Shown piece after piece: positions 26,201 through 34,702 of a stretch of DNA of 64,000 bases. The translations under genes and the position numbers were made by a program. The notes under the pieces were generated by a model. The model had not been told where the DNA came from, did not search any database, and saw only the letters and a list, made by a program, of their open reading frames with translations. The stretch is from the NCBI RefSeq assembly GCF_008935055.1, contig NZ_CP043030.1, positions 24,943 through 88,942 on the forward strand. Reading direction: 5' to 3'. Within the stretch, counting starts at the first letter, position 1; each line of letters starts with the position of its first letter. This DNA is from Pseudobutyrivibrio xylanivorans. Its GTDB lineage: Bacteria; Bacillota; Clostridia; Lachnospirales; Lachnospiraceae.

Positions 26201-27490
26201 ATGGCAAAAGGATCTGTAAGAAAAAAAGGAAAAAAGTGGTACTACCGCTTCTATGTTGAGGATGCAAGCGGAAATCTGGTACAGAAGGAGTTTACCGGTA
26301 CCGAAAGCAAGAGTGAAACGGAAAAGCTCTTAAGACAGGCAATGGAAGACTATGAAGAAAAGAAGTTCATTGCAAAAGCAGAAAACACCACTCTCGGTGA
26401 TTTGCTCGACGTTTGGGCTGAGGAAGACTTAAAGACCGGTTCACTAAGCAACGGCACTGTAGAAAACTATCTCCAGACTATTCAGAGGATCAAAAAGCAT
26501 CCGATCAGTAAGCGGAAGCTCAAAACCATCACATCGGATCACCTGCAAAAGTTCATGGATCTGCTGGTGTTCGGAGGGACCGAAGGCGATTTTACATCAA
26601 ACGGCTTTTCCAAAAACTATATGAGATCATACTCCGCAGTGCTACACGGAGCTTTCCGGTTCGCGGTATTTCCAAAGCAGCTCATAACCTTTAATCCAAT
26701 GGACTATGTGGTAATACACAGTAACGTGACCGATGCAGAACTGTTCGCAGAGGACGATGAATCACAGGAGACTACTAAGCCTCTTACCCCGGAAGAATAT
26801 CAGAAACTAATTGATTTCTTGGGAAAAAGAAGCAAAGATGCCATCCTTCCAGTTCAGATAGCATACTTCACCGGACTCCGCATCGGAGAAGTGGCTGGGC
26901 TTACCTGGCAGGACATCAATCTTGATGAACAGTACCTCACAGTCCGCAGGAGCATCCGTTACAACGGAGCAAGACACACCACCGAGATTGGGCCTACCAA
27001 GCGTGGCAAGGTTCGAATCGTGGATTTCGGAGATACTCTCACTGAAATCTTAAGAAAGGCCAAGAAAGAACAGCACAAAAACAGACTCCGTTACGGCACA
27101 CTGTATCATCACAACTACTACCGCGAAGTCAAAGAAAAGAACCGCATCCACTATGAATTTTACCACTTAAGTGGGGAGGATATGGTTCCTCCCGATTATC
27201 AGGAAATCGACTTCGTATGTAAGCGTGAAGATGGAAGCCTCGAAATACCTGCTACCATCTCAGATGCCTGCAGATCAGCTTCCAAACATGTACCTGAACT
27301 GGAAGGCTTTCACTTCCACATGCTCCGCCACACATACACAACAAATATGCTGACGAACGGAGCCATGCCGAAGGATGTGCAGGAAATGCTCGGTCACTCG
27401 GATGTAAGTACCACAATGAACATATACGCCCACGGTTCAAGAGAATCCAAGAAAAGCAGTGCAAAACTCTTGGATAAAGTAGTCGGATAA
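26201..27490 (+). CDS. int: Tn916-type tyrosine integrase
   Basis: A 429-residue site-specific recombinase. An N-terminal arm-binding AP2-like domain ([20 protein letters not shown]) is followed by a SAM-like core-binding domain (about 70-190) and the catalytic domain. Catalytic residues seen: Arg227 (TGLRIGE), His373 and Arg376 (HMLRH), His in [13 protein letters not shown] and Tyr409. The ATG at 26201 has AAAGGAG at the right distance; the ATG at 26183 is part of that leader. It lies 90 bp inside the proposed right attachment site. Confidence 0.93.
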   Translation: MAKGSVRKKGKKWYYRFYVEDASGNLVQKEFTGTESKSETEKLLRQAMEDYEEKKFIAKAENTTLGDLLDVWAEEDLKTGSLSNGTVENYLQTIQRIKKHPISKRKLKTITSDHLQKFMDLLVFGGTEGDFTSNGFSKNYMRSYSAVLHGAFRFAVFPKQLITFNPMDYVVIHSNVTDAELFAEDDESQETTKPLTPEEYQKLIDFLGKRSKDAILPVQIAYFTGLRIGEVAGLTWQDINLDEQYLTVRRSIRYNGARHTTEIGPTKRGKVRIVDFGDTLTEILRKAKKEQHKNRLRYGTLYHHNYYREVKEKNRIHYEFYHLSGEDMVPPDYQEIDFVCKREDGSLEIPATISDACRSASKHVPELEGFHFHMLRHTYTTNMLTNGAMPKDVQEMLGHSDVSTTMNIYAHGSRESKKSSAKLLDKVVG

Positions 27491-27494
27491 AAAA

Positions 27495-27590
27495 GTTTCC
27501 CTTGTATCTACCTCATAAGGGCAAAAACAAGGGAAAACCGCAATCCGATCACTATATAAAGGCTCACAAGCCTTGTAAATAAGGGAAAGT
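27495..27590. other. right attachment site and integrase arm-type repeats
   Basis: TTTCCCTTGT and, inverted, AAGGGCAAAAACAAGGGAAA (27517-27536, about) lie after the integrase stop, mirroring the left end. Then come the core-like CAAGCCTTGTAAATA (27567-27581) and one more AAGGGAAA. Confidence 0.6.
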
Positions 27591-27693
27591 TAGCAAATCA
27601 GTTAGACAAATTGGAATTTGTTAATCTTACTGCCTTCAATTATACAGAATCCACATCCAGCAAGGAATACACAATTCAAAAGTGATATTTTTC

Positions 27694-27901
27694 TACTCCC
27701 GAGCAGTACTAACTTCATTTTTCTTTCTAGCACTGCCCATTTCTCTTCTCCCGAGCAGTGCTGCATTCATTTTTGCTTCTAGCACTGCCCATCTCTCTTC
27801 TTCCGAGCAGTGCTGCATTCATTTTTGCTTCTAGCACTGCTCATCCCTCTTCTCCAGGGCAGTACTACAAGCATTCTCTTCTCTAGCACTGCCTGCCCCC
27901 A
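27694..27901. repeat. four 52-bp tandem repeats made of palindromes
   Basis: Units begin around 27694, 27746, 27798 and 27850. The GAGCAG landmark recurs at 27701, 27753, 27805 and (as GGGCAG) 27857, exactly 52 bp apart. Each unit contains AGCAGTGCT and AGCACTGCC, near-palindromes alternating every 25 and 27 bp, which can also pair with each other as a stem. Units 2 and 3 are almost identical; units 1 and 4 are diverged. A small hairpin AGCAGCTATC/GATAACTGCT (27920-27943) follows. The 27.6-28.0 kb gap holds no gene. Confidence 0.8.
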
Positions 27902-28002
27902 CAAAACTCTTCATAAAAAAGCAGCTATCTTGCGATAACTGCTATGTAACGTTCAGTATTCAATTAGAAAGAGATCGACAAATTTGAAGTTAATATAGCA
28001 AT

Positions 28003-28339
28003 TTATTTCAGCAGATACTTATCAAATGTCTTATGAGGATCCATGTGAGTATCCTTAAAAAAAAAAGCCCCAAATGATAAACGTAGGAATAGCCATATAA
28101 GGCGATATAATAAAAGAAAGCACCGTACCTATGAGCATTAATGCAGACCAAATCAAACACTGATTTCTTATATCTCTAGAAATAGCTGCTCTGTCATACA
28201 TTTCCTGTTCTTTATCTGTAAAGGAATTAAATCCAGCAACAAATTTAGTTGCCCTTTCTTTGAATAATCCAAACAACAGTCCTACTGTTGCAAATGGTAT
28301 AACCAGTACTCCGCACATCCAAGCTCCTAGATTCATCAT
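28003..28339 (-). pseudogene. DUF3784-like membrane protein frameshifted at a poly-A/T run
   Basis: The frame opening at 28339 gives 94 residues with two to three membrane helices (GAWMCGVLVIPFATVGLLFG; KEQEMYDRAAISRDIRNQ; SALMLIGTVLSFIISPYMA). It stops inside a 10-base T-run on the coding strand (28057-28066 as A on the plus strand). With nine T residues the reading would continue IIWGFFFKDTHMDPHKTFDKYLLK and stop at 28003, which is the natural C-terminus of this small family. So one base too many breaks it: a mutation, a sequencing slip or a phase-variable tract. Confidence 0.7.
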
Positions 28340-28657
28340 ATTCCTCCCTTATAAACTGCGATTGATAATGTCTTTATTTTAGTTGATTAGAGAGCTAAGT
28401 AAAAGTTTTAATTACCATATTTCTCATTTTTGTTTCATATATACATATTAAACAATCTGCATATAGAAAAAGGTTACTGTTTTCAGCAACCTCAGTATAG
28501 TGCTCCTATCAAATAAAATATGTTTCCTACTGAATCGGGTGCAGAAATTCTTAAATCAGTCGTGATGTTTGACATGACTAACTTCCTATGGTAAATTTCT
28601 TTCACATTGTTAGATGAGTCTAACTTTAGATAGATAAGATATGGAGGATTAATTTTA
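28340..28657. other. intergenic region before the iron-uptake operon
   Basis: 318 bp with no gene. AGGTTACTG/CAGCAACCT (28470-28491) forms a small stem. The promoter of the uptake operon must lie in the right part (TTAGATGAGTCTAACTTTAGA is partly palindromic at about 28608-28628). No recognised riboswitch. Confidence 0.35.
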
Positions 28658-29698
28658 ATGAAAAAACCATTACTAGCTTTATTGTTATCTACTTCGATTT
28701 TTGCATCATTTATTGGTTGCGGTTCTACATCACAGAAAGCAGAAACAGCTACTTCTGAGACAACAGCAGAAGCTGATACTCAGTTTCCACTTACTATTAA
28801 ACACGCTTTTGGTGAGACAGTTATTGAAAGTAAGCCTGAACGAATTGTAAACCTTGGATGGGCTAATCAAGATACAACACTTGCACTTGGTGTAGTTCCA
28901 GTTGGTGTGTCTGCAGCAAATTATGGTCTTATGACTGAAAATAAACTTCATCCTTGGACTGATGATGCTTTCAAAAATTTAGGTGAAACTTCTCCAAATG
29001 TTTTCAATGATGAAACTGGTTGGGATTACGAAGCCATTGCTGCCTGTGAACCAGATGTTATTATTGCTTCTTACTCTGGATTCACCGAAGAGGAATATAA
29101 TCTTCTTTCTGAAATCGCTCCTGTTGTTCCTTTCTTGGAAGTTGCATGGAAGACAAACTGGCGTGAACAAACTATTACAAACGCTACTGCAATGGGACTT
29201 AAAGAAGATGGTGAAAAGCTTGTAGAACAGACTGATGCATTGATTGCAGAAAAGCTTGCTGACTACCCTGACCTTGAAGGAAAAACTGCTGGTTACTTCT
29301 GGATATCACAAGATGATATGAGTACATTTTATGCATATCTTCCAAATGACCCACGAGCTTCTTATCTTAATGATTTAGGCTTGGCTACTCCAGAAAGCAT
29401 TCTTTCTTTGGCAGAGACTTCTGATGATTTCTCGGTAACTATTTCACGAGAAAAAACAGATATGTTAAATGACGTAGATATTATGGTTGTGTATGGTGAT
29501 AAAGGACTTTTGGAAGCACTTCAGGCCGACCCACTTATGAGCCAGATTCCTGCTGTAAAAAATGGTGCAGTTGTATTAATTGATTCAACAACAGCCTTGG
29601 CAGCAGCAACAACTCCATCAATTCTCTCTATACCATATGCAGTTGATGATTATCTTAAAGTATTAAATGAGGCAGCACAAAAAATTGAAGCAAAATAA
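28658..29698 (+). CDS. iron-siderophore ABC transporter substrate-binding lipoprotein
   Basis: A 346-residue lipoprotein: signal sequence and lipobox SFIGC with Cys21, a Ser/Thr/Glu-rich linker, then a FecB/BtuF-type binding fold (PERIVNLGWANQDTTLALGV, PDVIIASYSGFTEEEYNLL, AVDDYLKVLNEA). Family members capture ferric siderophores or haem outside the membrane. GGAGG precedes the ATG. Its last 32 bases overlap the permease gene. First gene of a four-gene operon with two FecCD permeases and an ATPase. Confidence 0.9.
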   Translation: MKKPLLALLLSTSIFASFIGCGSTSQKAETATSETTAEADTQFPLTIKHAFGETVIESKPERIVNLGWANQDTTLALGVVPVGVSAANYGLMTENKLHPWTDDAFKNLGETSPNVFNDETGWDYEAIAACEPDVIIASYSGFTEEEYNLLSEIAPVVPFLEVAWKTNWREQTITNATAMGLKEDGEKLVEQTDALIAEKLADYPDLEGKTAGYFWISQDDMSTFYAYLPNDPRASYLNDLGLATPESILSLAETSDDFSVTISREKTDMLNDVDIMVVYGDKGLLEALQADPLMSQIPAVKNGAVVLIDSTTALAAATTPSILSIPYAVDDYLKVLNEAAQKIEAK

Positions 29699-30686
29699 TA
29701 AGATTAAAACAATAACTTTAATAGGAATATTATTACTGTTTATATCAGTTATCTTGTCAATAACCTACGGAGCAAAATCCGTAGGTTTATCTGATGTTAT
29801 AGATGCATTACTTGGCAGAAATCTTGAAGACTACAATGTGAATGTAGTTCAGGCACGACTACCTCGCACACTCTTTGGAATTATAGCTGGTGCGTCTCTT
29901 AGCATTTCTGGTGTATTGATGCAGTCTATTACCAGAAACCCAATAGCTGATCCAAGTATACTCGGGGTTAACACTGGTGCCTCCCTTTTTATAGTATTTG
30001 GAATATCATTTTTTAATATTCAATCCAAGCTATCATATATTGGACTTGCCTTTGTAGGGGCGCTCCTCACTTCCATATTTGTGTATCGTCTGGCAAGTCT
30101 TGGTTATAGTGGGGCCACGCCAATTAAGCTTGCTATTTCTGGGGCAGCTATTAGCACCGCTCTATCCAGTCTTATAAGCATAATTGTTATGCCAGATTCC
30201 AGTGTAATGACATCCTTCAGATTTTGGCAGATAGGCAGTATTGGCGGCACATCTACTGATGACATCTTATTGCTTCTCCCATTCACTGTTTTGGCTATCG
30301 TGGTGAGTTTTCTTCTATCAGACAATCTGGACACAATGCTTCTTTCAGAAGAAACTGCAATAGCTCTAGGACTAAACATTGGTCGTACTAGAATTTTGGC
30401 AGCTCTTTGTGGCGTATTATTATGTGCTTGCACCACAGCACTAGCAGGACCAATTAGCTTTATCGGTCTTATGATTCCTCATCTTATCCGCTCTTCTATT
30501 GGATCCATCCACAAACCACTTATTATTCTAAGTGGAATATATGGTGGTGCTATTCTTATTATCTCAGATGTGCTTGGACGAATCCTTGGCGCTCCAGGTG
30601 AATTGGAGTCTGGAATAATGACAGCACTTATTGGAGCTCCAGTATTTATTTACATTATTAGAAAGGCGAAGCTTCAGAGCTTATGA
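29667..30686 (+). CDS. FecCD-family iron-siderophore ABC permease 1
   Basis: A 339-residue protein with about nine to ten helices and FecCD marks: RLPRTLFGIIAGASLSISGV, QSITRNPIADPSILGVNTGA (both near residues 60-95) and SFIGLMIPHLIRSSIG near residue 270. The ATG at 29667 lies inside the end of the binding-protein gene; a later TTG (29685) is an alternative start. Overlaps the next gene by ATGA, so the two permeases are translated in tandem and likely form a heterodimer. Confidence 0.88.
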   Translation: MRQHKKLKQNNKIKTITLIGILLLFISVILSITYGAKSVGLSDVIDALLGRNLEDYNVNVVQARLPRTLFGIIAGASLSISGVLMQSITRNPIADPSILGVNTGASLFIVFGISFFNIQSKLSYIGLAFVGALLTSIFVYRLASLGYSGATPIKLAISGAAISTALSSLISIIVMPDSSVMTSFRFWQIGSIGGTSTDDILLLLPFTVLAIVVSFLLSDNLDTMLLSEETAIALGLNIGRTRILAALCGVLLCACTTALAGPISFIGLMIPHLIRSSIGSIHKPLIILSGIYGGAILIISDVLGRILGAPGELESGIMTALIGAPVFIYIIRKAKLQSL

Positions 30687-31699
30687 TAAAAAACGAAATC
30701 ATTTTTCACGGAATAAAAAAAAGACAGAAACACTACCATATTGCAATCTTTATAATGTTTGTTATCCTTGCAATACTTGTTTGTCTCAATGTTACAATTG
30801 GCGAGAAAAACTATACTCTTGCCGAAGTAGTAAGCATCATTTTAAATGGTGAAAACAACTATATCATAATGAAGCTTAGGTTACCTCGAACTATAGCAGG
30901 TATTTTTTGCGGAATTGCCTTTGCCATTGCAGGAAACACATTTCAGACCCTTCTTGGCAATCCACTGGCAAGCCCTGATATTATCGGAGTTTCCTCTGGA
31001 TCAACAGTAGCTGCAGTTTTCTGTATTTTATTTTTGAATCTAAACAGAGGGATTGTCTCTATCATCTCCGTTGTTGCCGGATTACTTGCAGCGTTTACAA
31101 TCTACAAGCTATCCTGTAAAAATGGATTTTCTAACAGCAGGCTTATTCTCACAGGTATTGGGGCCCAGGCATTCTTTACAGCCCTTATAAACTGGATGGT
31201 AATGCGAGCTGCAGAATATGATGTTCCAACAGCCATGAGATGGATGGCAGGCAATCTCAACGGAATCACAACAGATACACTACCTCTCCTTGTGATTGTG
31301 GTAATCCTTGCTTTTGCGATAATGATTTATTGTAATCAAAGTATCCGGTCTCTGGAATTAGGCGAACGATATGCCACAATCCTAGGAGTAAATGTTAGTG
31401 TAGTTAGAACACTCCTCATGTTTTGCTCTGTTGTGTTGATTGCATTTGCTACCTCAATCTCTGGTCCAATTGCTTCAATTGCTTTTTTATCTGGACCAAT
31501 TGCGACCCGTATATGTTCAAACAACCAAACCAACTACACGTCCTCAGCATTAATTGGAGCAATTCTTGTAATAGCAGGAGACTTTATTGGACAAAATCTT
31601 CTTCCAACTAGATATCCAGTTGGAATTGTTACTGGACTTCTAGGAGCTCCATACCTTGTATATCTTCTAATCAGACAAAATAAAGGAGGCGTAATTTAG
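30683..31699 (+). CDS. FecCD-family iron-siderophore ABC permease 2
   Basis: A 338-residue permease, paralogous to the preceding one: KLRLPRTIAGIFCGIAFAIA, QTLLGNPLASPDIIGVSSGS and the C-terminal GPIATRICSNN then IAGDFIGQNLLPTRYPVGIV. It starts on ATGA overlapping the previous stop and ends on TAGTG overlapping the ATPase GTG. Pairs with permease 1 to form the channel. Confidence 0.88.
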   Translation: MIKNEIIFHGIKKRQKHYHIAIFIMFVILAILVCLNVTIGEKNYTLAEVVSIILNGENNYIIMKLRLPRTIAGIFCGIAFAIAGNTFQTLLGNPLASPDIIGVSSGSTVAAVFCILFLNLNRGIVSIISVVAGLLAAFTIYKLSCKNGFSNSRLILTGIGAQAFFTALINWMVMRAAEYDVPTAMRWMAGNLNGITTDTLPLLVIVVILAFAIMIYCNQSIRSLELGERYATILGVNVSVVRTLLMFCSVVLIAFATSISGPIASIAFLSGPIATRICSNNQTNYTSSALIGAILVIAGDFIGQNLLPTRYPVGIVTGLLGAPYLVYLLIRQNKGGVI

Positions 31700-32508
31700 T
31701 GAAAGCCCATTCTCTTAAAGCTGAAAATTTGGTTGCCGGATATGGCGACGATATCATATTAAACTCTGTGAATATGAAAATTCCAGAAAATAAAATCAGT
31801 GTCATTCTCGGTTCAAATGGAAGTGGCAAGTCTACTATGCTTAAAACCTTCTGCAGACTTTTGGCTCCAAAATCCGGCTCGATTCTCCTAGACGACAAGT
31901 CTATCAATTGCATTAGAAGCAAGGACATTGCCAAGTCCATAGGATTACTTCCACAGGATTCTATAGCACCAGCTGGAATCTCTGTAGCTGAGCTTGTTGC
32001 CAGAGGACGCTTCCCTTACAGGAAATTTATGGCACCTCTTACAAAAGAAGATTACATCGCAATTGAGGAAGCTATGGAAGCAATGAATATATGTATGCTT
32101 GCAGACAAAAGTGTAGATGAATTATCAGGCGGGCAACGTCAACGTGTCTTTATTGCCCTAGCACTTGCCCAACAGACAGATATCCTGTTTTTAGACGAAC
32201 CTACAACTTACCTAGACATTGCTTACCAAATAGAAATACTTGATCTTTTAAAGGATTTAAACAAAAAGAAAAAGACCACCATTGTGATGGTCTTGCATGA
32301 TATAAATCTTTCCAGCAAATATGCTGATTATATTTTCGCCATGAAAAATGGTCATCTTATCAAAGAAGGCGAACCAGCTGATATTATTACCCCTGAAACT
32401 ATCAGGGAAATCTATGGACTTGAAAGTGTTGTTGTGACAGACCCTGTCTCCAACAGTCCTATGATTATCCCTATAAGCTCTCACGATGAGATTTCTGGAG
32501 TTTCTTAA
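31699..32508 (+). CDS. iron-siderophore ABC transporter ATP-binding protein
   Basis: A 269-residue FepC/FecE-type ATPase: Walker A GSNGSGKST, Q-loop GLLPQDS, signature ELSGGQRQRVFIALALAQQ, Walker B ILFLDEPTTYLDIAYQ and switch His VLHDINL. GTG start overlapping the permease stop, preceded by AAGGAGG. Its end overlaps the convergent AraC gene by 38 bp, so the two transcripts are antisense over the 3' ends. Confidence 0.92.
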   Translation: MKAHSLKAENLVAGYGDDIILNSVNMKIPENKISVILGSNGSGKSTMLKTFCRLLAPKSGSILLDDKSINCIRSKDIAKSIGLLPQDSIAPAGISVAELVARGRFPYRKFMAPLTKEDYIAIEEAMEAMNICMLADKSVDELSGGQRQRVFIALALAQQTDILFLDEPTTYLDIAYQIEILDLLKDLNKKKKTTIVMVLHDINLSSKYADYIFAMKNGHLIKEGEPADIITPETIREIYGLESVVVTDPVSNSPMIIPISSHDEISGVS

Positions 32509-33493
32509 AGGCTCCTGGGGATAAACCACACCATTTTTTAAATGCATTATAGAAAGCAGTTTGGCTATGATAGCCGACTGCTTTTGATATTTCTTCAACG
32601 GTATCCGAATCGTTTAAAATGAGCCATGCCGCTCTACTCATCCTAATATTATTTTGAAAATCCCAAATAGTCTGTTTGTAATAATCTAAAAAACCATACT
32701 TCAGCTTTTGCTCACTTATACCCACTTCCTGCGCCAACATGGGAATAGTTTTAAATTCATATGCCGAAGACATAATTATCTCATGAACCTGATTTATCTT
32801 GCGCAAATCTTCTGAATTAATCTTTATGTCTCTGGCCCCAGCTTTGATAGTGCGCAGGCTTTTATCCCCTTCTGCGCTGAAAAGCTTTCGTGATGGTGGA
32901 CTAAGAAGTAGTTCTACAAGCTCCACAGCCGCTGCCTGGGCTATATGCTCTGTCATAATCCTATTTTGCATATACCCTTCCAGTTTGGACAAAACGGCAG
33001 TAATCTCTGGTATCAAGATTGTATATTTGGTGTTAATTCTAAAAAAATTAAACTCGGAAATGCTCCTGCCAATAGAAGGTAAAAGACTATTCACCAAATA
33101 ATCGTAGTTAATAGAAAATTCTATTCCTTTAAAATGTTGCTTTGCCCTCCATGCACCTATTCCTCTATCCATTTTTTCTAAGGACATAAATGACGATGGA
33201 ATTGACTGAGCTATTATATCCCCATCTTTAACAGAATACGTCACTCCTGCATAAATAATTCCAAAATGCAAAAACTGAGTGTCATACTGATATTCAATAG
33301 AAAAATCATCCTCTATTAAATAGTCACCAATCCCGCATTGGATTGTATCAGGATTTCCATAGCTTACTATCGTTCCCAATGAATCGTTTTTATAGATTGT
33401 AAAGCCATCTTCCTCGTTCACATATTTAATCCTTGCGAGCTTATGAAACAACTTCTGATATTCAGTTGATGAATGTGCGATTTCACTTTTCAT
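32471..33493 (-). CDS. AraC-family regulator, probably of the iron-uptake locus
   Basis: A 340-residue protein with a C-terminal double helix-turn-helix (TIPMLAQEVGISEQKLKYGF and VEEISKAVGYHSQTAFYNAF, then KKWCGLSPGAFKKLQ). The 200-residue N-terminal domain is of the kind seen in PchR/YbtA-like and other ligand-sensing regulators. It sits between the uptake operon and a small lipoprotein gene. Such regulators activate uptake when a ferric siderophore reaches the cytoplasm. Direct repeats near 33552-33570 are candidate binding sites. The target set is inferred. Confidence 0.83.
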   Translation of the reverse strand: MKSEIAHSSTEYQKLFHKLARIKYVNEEDGFTIYKNDSLGTIVSYGNPDTIQCGIGDYLIEDDFSIEYQYDTQFLHFGIIYAGVTYSVKDGDIIAQSIPSSFMSLEKMDRGIGAWRAKQHFKGIEFSINYDYLVNSLLPSIGRSISEFNFFRINTKYTILIPEITAVLSKLEGYMQNRIMTEHIAQAAAVELVELLLSPPSRKLFSAEGDKSLRTIKAGARDIKINSEDLRKINQVHEIIMSSAYEFKTIPMLAQEVGISEQKLKYGFLDYYKQTIWDFQNNIRMSRAAWLILNDSDTVEEISKAVGYHSQTAFYNAFKKWCGLSPGAFKKLQKSHRESL

Positions 33494-33551
33494 GTAAATA
33501 ATTTTACATCAAAACAAATGAACTTAGAATAATTGAATAAATTTTTTATCG

Positions 33552-33570
33552 GTGTGACATTAGTGTGACA
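33552..33570. promoter_or_regulatory. 11-bp-phased direct repeat, candidate AraC-type operator
   Basis: GTGTGACA occurs at 33552-33559 and again at 33563-33570, one helical turn apart, between the divergent AraC gene (start 33493) and the lipoprotein gene (start 33630). Confidence 0.5.
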
Positions 33571-33629
33571 ATCAATCTGCTATCCTGTTTTCAGATAATA
33601 AATAACAGCTTTTTAGCAAAGGAGAAAAA

Positions 33630-34028
33630 ATGAAAAAGGGAATCATGAAAAAGGTATTGGCAACAACTTTCGCAACAGCACTTGTAATTGGAACATTTAG
33701 CGGATGTGGCAAGGAGACAGCAAGCATTGCTGACGATGCAACACCAACAAGCAGTGCAATTGACGCAAAAACTGTTTTTACTAAGGGTGTTTATGTAACT
33801 TATCCAGAAGGTACATTCCCTGGCACAGAGGATGTAAAAGGCTATTGGGTTTCAGTAGGACCAGAAGAGGGCGGCTCAGGCGCATACGTAACAGCAATTG
33901 CCAGAGATTACATGGATGGCGCACTTATTTTTGAATTAGATGGACATAACGGAGGAGATGAAGCAATGGATAATCAGGTTGCAGGAGTTTTTTCAGATAT
34001 GATAAATTCAGTGGAGTTTGCTAACTAA
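33630..34028 (+). CDS. small lipoprotein of unknown function next to the iron-uptake locus
   Basis: A 132-residue protein with a basic start (MKKGIMKKVLATTF), a hydrophobic core and lipobox FSGC (Cys26). Then come a Thr/Ser/Ala linker and a compact domain with GVYVTYPEGTFPGTEDVKGY and FELDGHNGGDEAMDNQ. I do not recognise the domain. AAAGGAGAAA precedes the ATG. It is divergent from the AraC regulator with repeats in between, so it is probably part of the same regulon. It may be an extra surface-bound receptor or a sensor; that is inference. Confidence 0.7.
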   Translation: MKKGIMKKVLATTFATALVIGTFSGCGKETASIADDATPTSSAIDAKTVFTKGVYVTYPEGTFPGTEDVKGYWVSVGPEEGGSGAYVTAIARDYMDGALIFELDGHNGGDEAMDNQVAGVFSDMINSVEFAN

Positions 34029-34055
34029 ACATTTTCATTTTTACTCTTCTTTTTT

Positions 34056-34081
34056 GAGGCATGTCATTTTTGACATGTCTC
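34056..34081. terminator. bidirectional terminator
   Basis: GAGGCATGTCA (34056-34066) pairs with TGACATGTCTC (34071-34081, one mismatch), flanked by T-runs on the right and A/T-rich sequence on the left. It separates the lipoprotein gene from the convergent MerR gene. Confidence 0.75.
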
Positions 34082-34106
34082 ATTTTTTCTATAGGCAATA
34101 TTACAA

Positions 34107-34556
34107 TTAGGCTGTGTGTCCGCTTCCGTTGTCATAAAGCTTTTGAATCTCAGGTGGAAGATTGTCAGGAAGCATGGCTTTGATTCCATCTTCATTTCCA
34201 TCTTTAATAGCAGTTTCATAGTACCAGCATTTGTATTTAAGCATATCTAGAGTTTTTTGAAGTTGCGCAATTTCAGCTTCTACAGCGGCACGCCTTGTTT
34301 CAAAGAGCTTCTTTCTAGCTTCGTAGGTTTCAGCTCCCTTTGTAGTCATTTCCATGAATTGCTTGATTTCTTTAATTTCTAGGCCAGAACATTTTAGACA
34401 TTCGATTATATGTAATGCTGAAATTTCTGCATCTGAAAACTTTCTTATTCCAGACTGGCGCTCCATATTAGGAAAGAAACCTTCCTTATCGTAGTAGCGC
34501 AAAGTTGAAATAGGGATATTAAACATTTCTGAAACTTGGCCAATTGTATACATCAT
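34107..34556 (-). CDS. MerR-family regulator
   Basis: A 149-residue protein. The N-terminal winged helix MYTIGQVSEMFNIPISTLRY with DKEGFFPNMERQSGIRKF is typical of the YyaN/AdhR/NmlR-like branch. It continues with the dimer coiled coil and a short effector end with two Cys (LKYKCWYYE; ECLKCSGLEIKEIK). Divergent from the synthase gene at 34703, with a MerR-type promoter between (34638-34668). Members of this branch respond to electrophiles such as aldehydes, or to nitrosative stress. Confidence 0.88.
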   Translation of the reverse strand: MMYTIGQVSEMFNIPISTLRYYDKEGFFPNMERQSGIRKFSDAEISALHIIECLKCSGLEIKEIKQFMEMTTKGAETYEARKKLFETRRAAVEAEIAQLQKTLDMLKYKCWYYETAIKDGNEDGIKAMLPDNLPPEIQKLYDNGSGHTA

Positions 34557-34637
34557 AAGACCTCCAAAACCTTGTACTAAAAAAATACTTTAATTACGTG
34601 GATTTTAGCATGATATAAATTAATGTGCAAGAAAAGC

Positions 34638-34668
34638 TTGACCTAAAGTTAACTTTAGGTGCTAGTAT
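34638..34668 (+). promoter_or_regulatory. MerR-type promoter with 19-bp spacer and operator palindrome
   Basis: -35 TTGACC (34638-34643) and -10 TAGTAT (34663-34668) are separated by 19 bp. The spacer is covered by the perfect 20-bp palindrome ACCTAAAGTTAACTTTAGGT (34641-34660). The over-long spacer with a centred dyad is the hallmark of promoters that MerR proteins activate by DNA distortion. It drives the synthase gene that follows. Confidence 0.88.
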
Positions 34669-34702
34669 TCATTTCATATCAAATAGAAAGGAAGTAAAAA
34701 CT

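Larger units (their letters stand above)
20495..27581 (+). mobile_element. integrative mobilizable element, about 7.1 kb
   Basis: Bounded by CAAGCCCTTGTAAATA (20495-20510) and CAAGCCTTGTAAATA (27567-27581), a near-identical direct repeat that fits attL/attR. Inside both ends are clusters of TTTCCCTT/AAGGGAAA repeats of the kind that bind Tn916-type integrase arms. Contents in order: ABC exporter (3 genes), MobV relaxase, candidate oriT, a small mobilization-associated protein, excisionase, XRE regulator and tyrosine integrase. No coupling protein or type IV secretion genes are present, so it would need a helper conjugative element. Exact ends are inferred. Confidence 0.75.

Noticed and set aside
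27694..27901. CRISPR array
   Set aside because: The complete 52-bp unit, including the would-be spacer, is repeated, and no cas genes are in the window.
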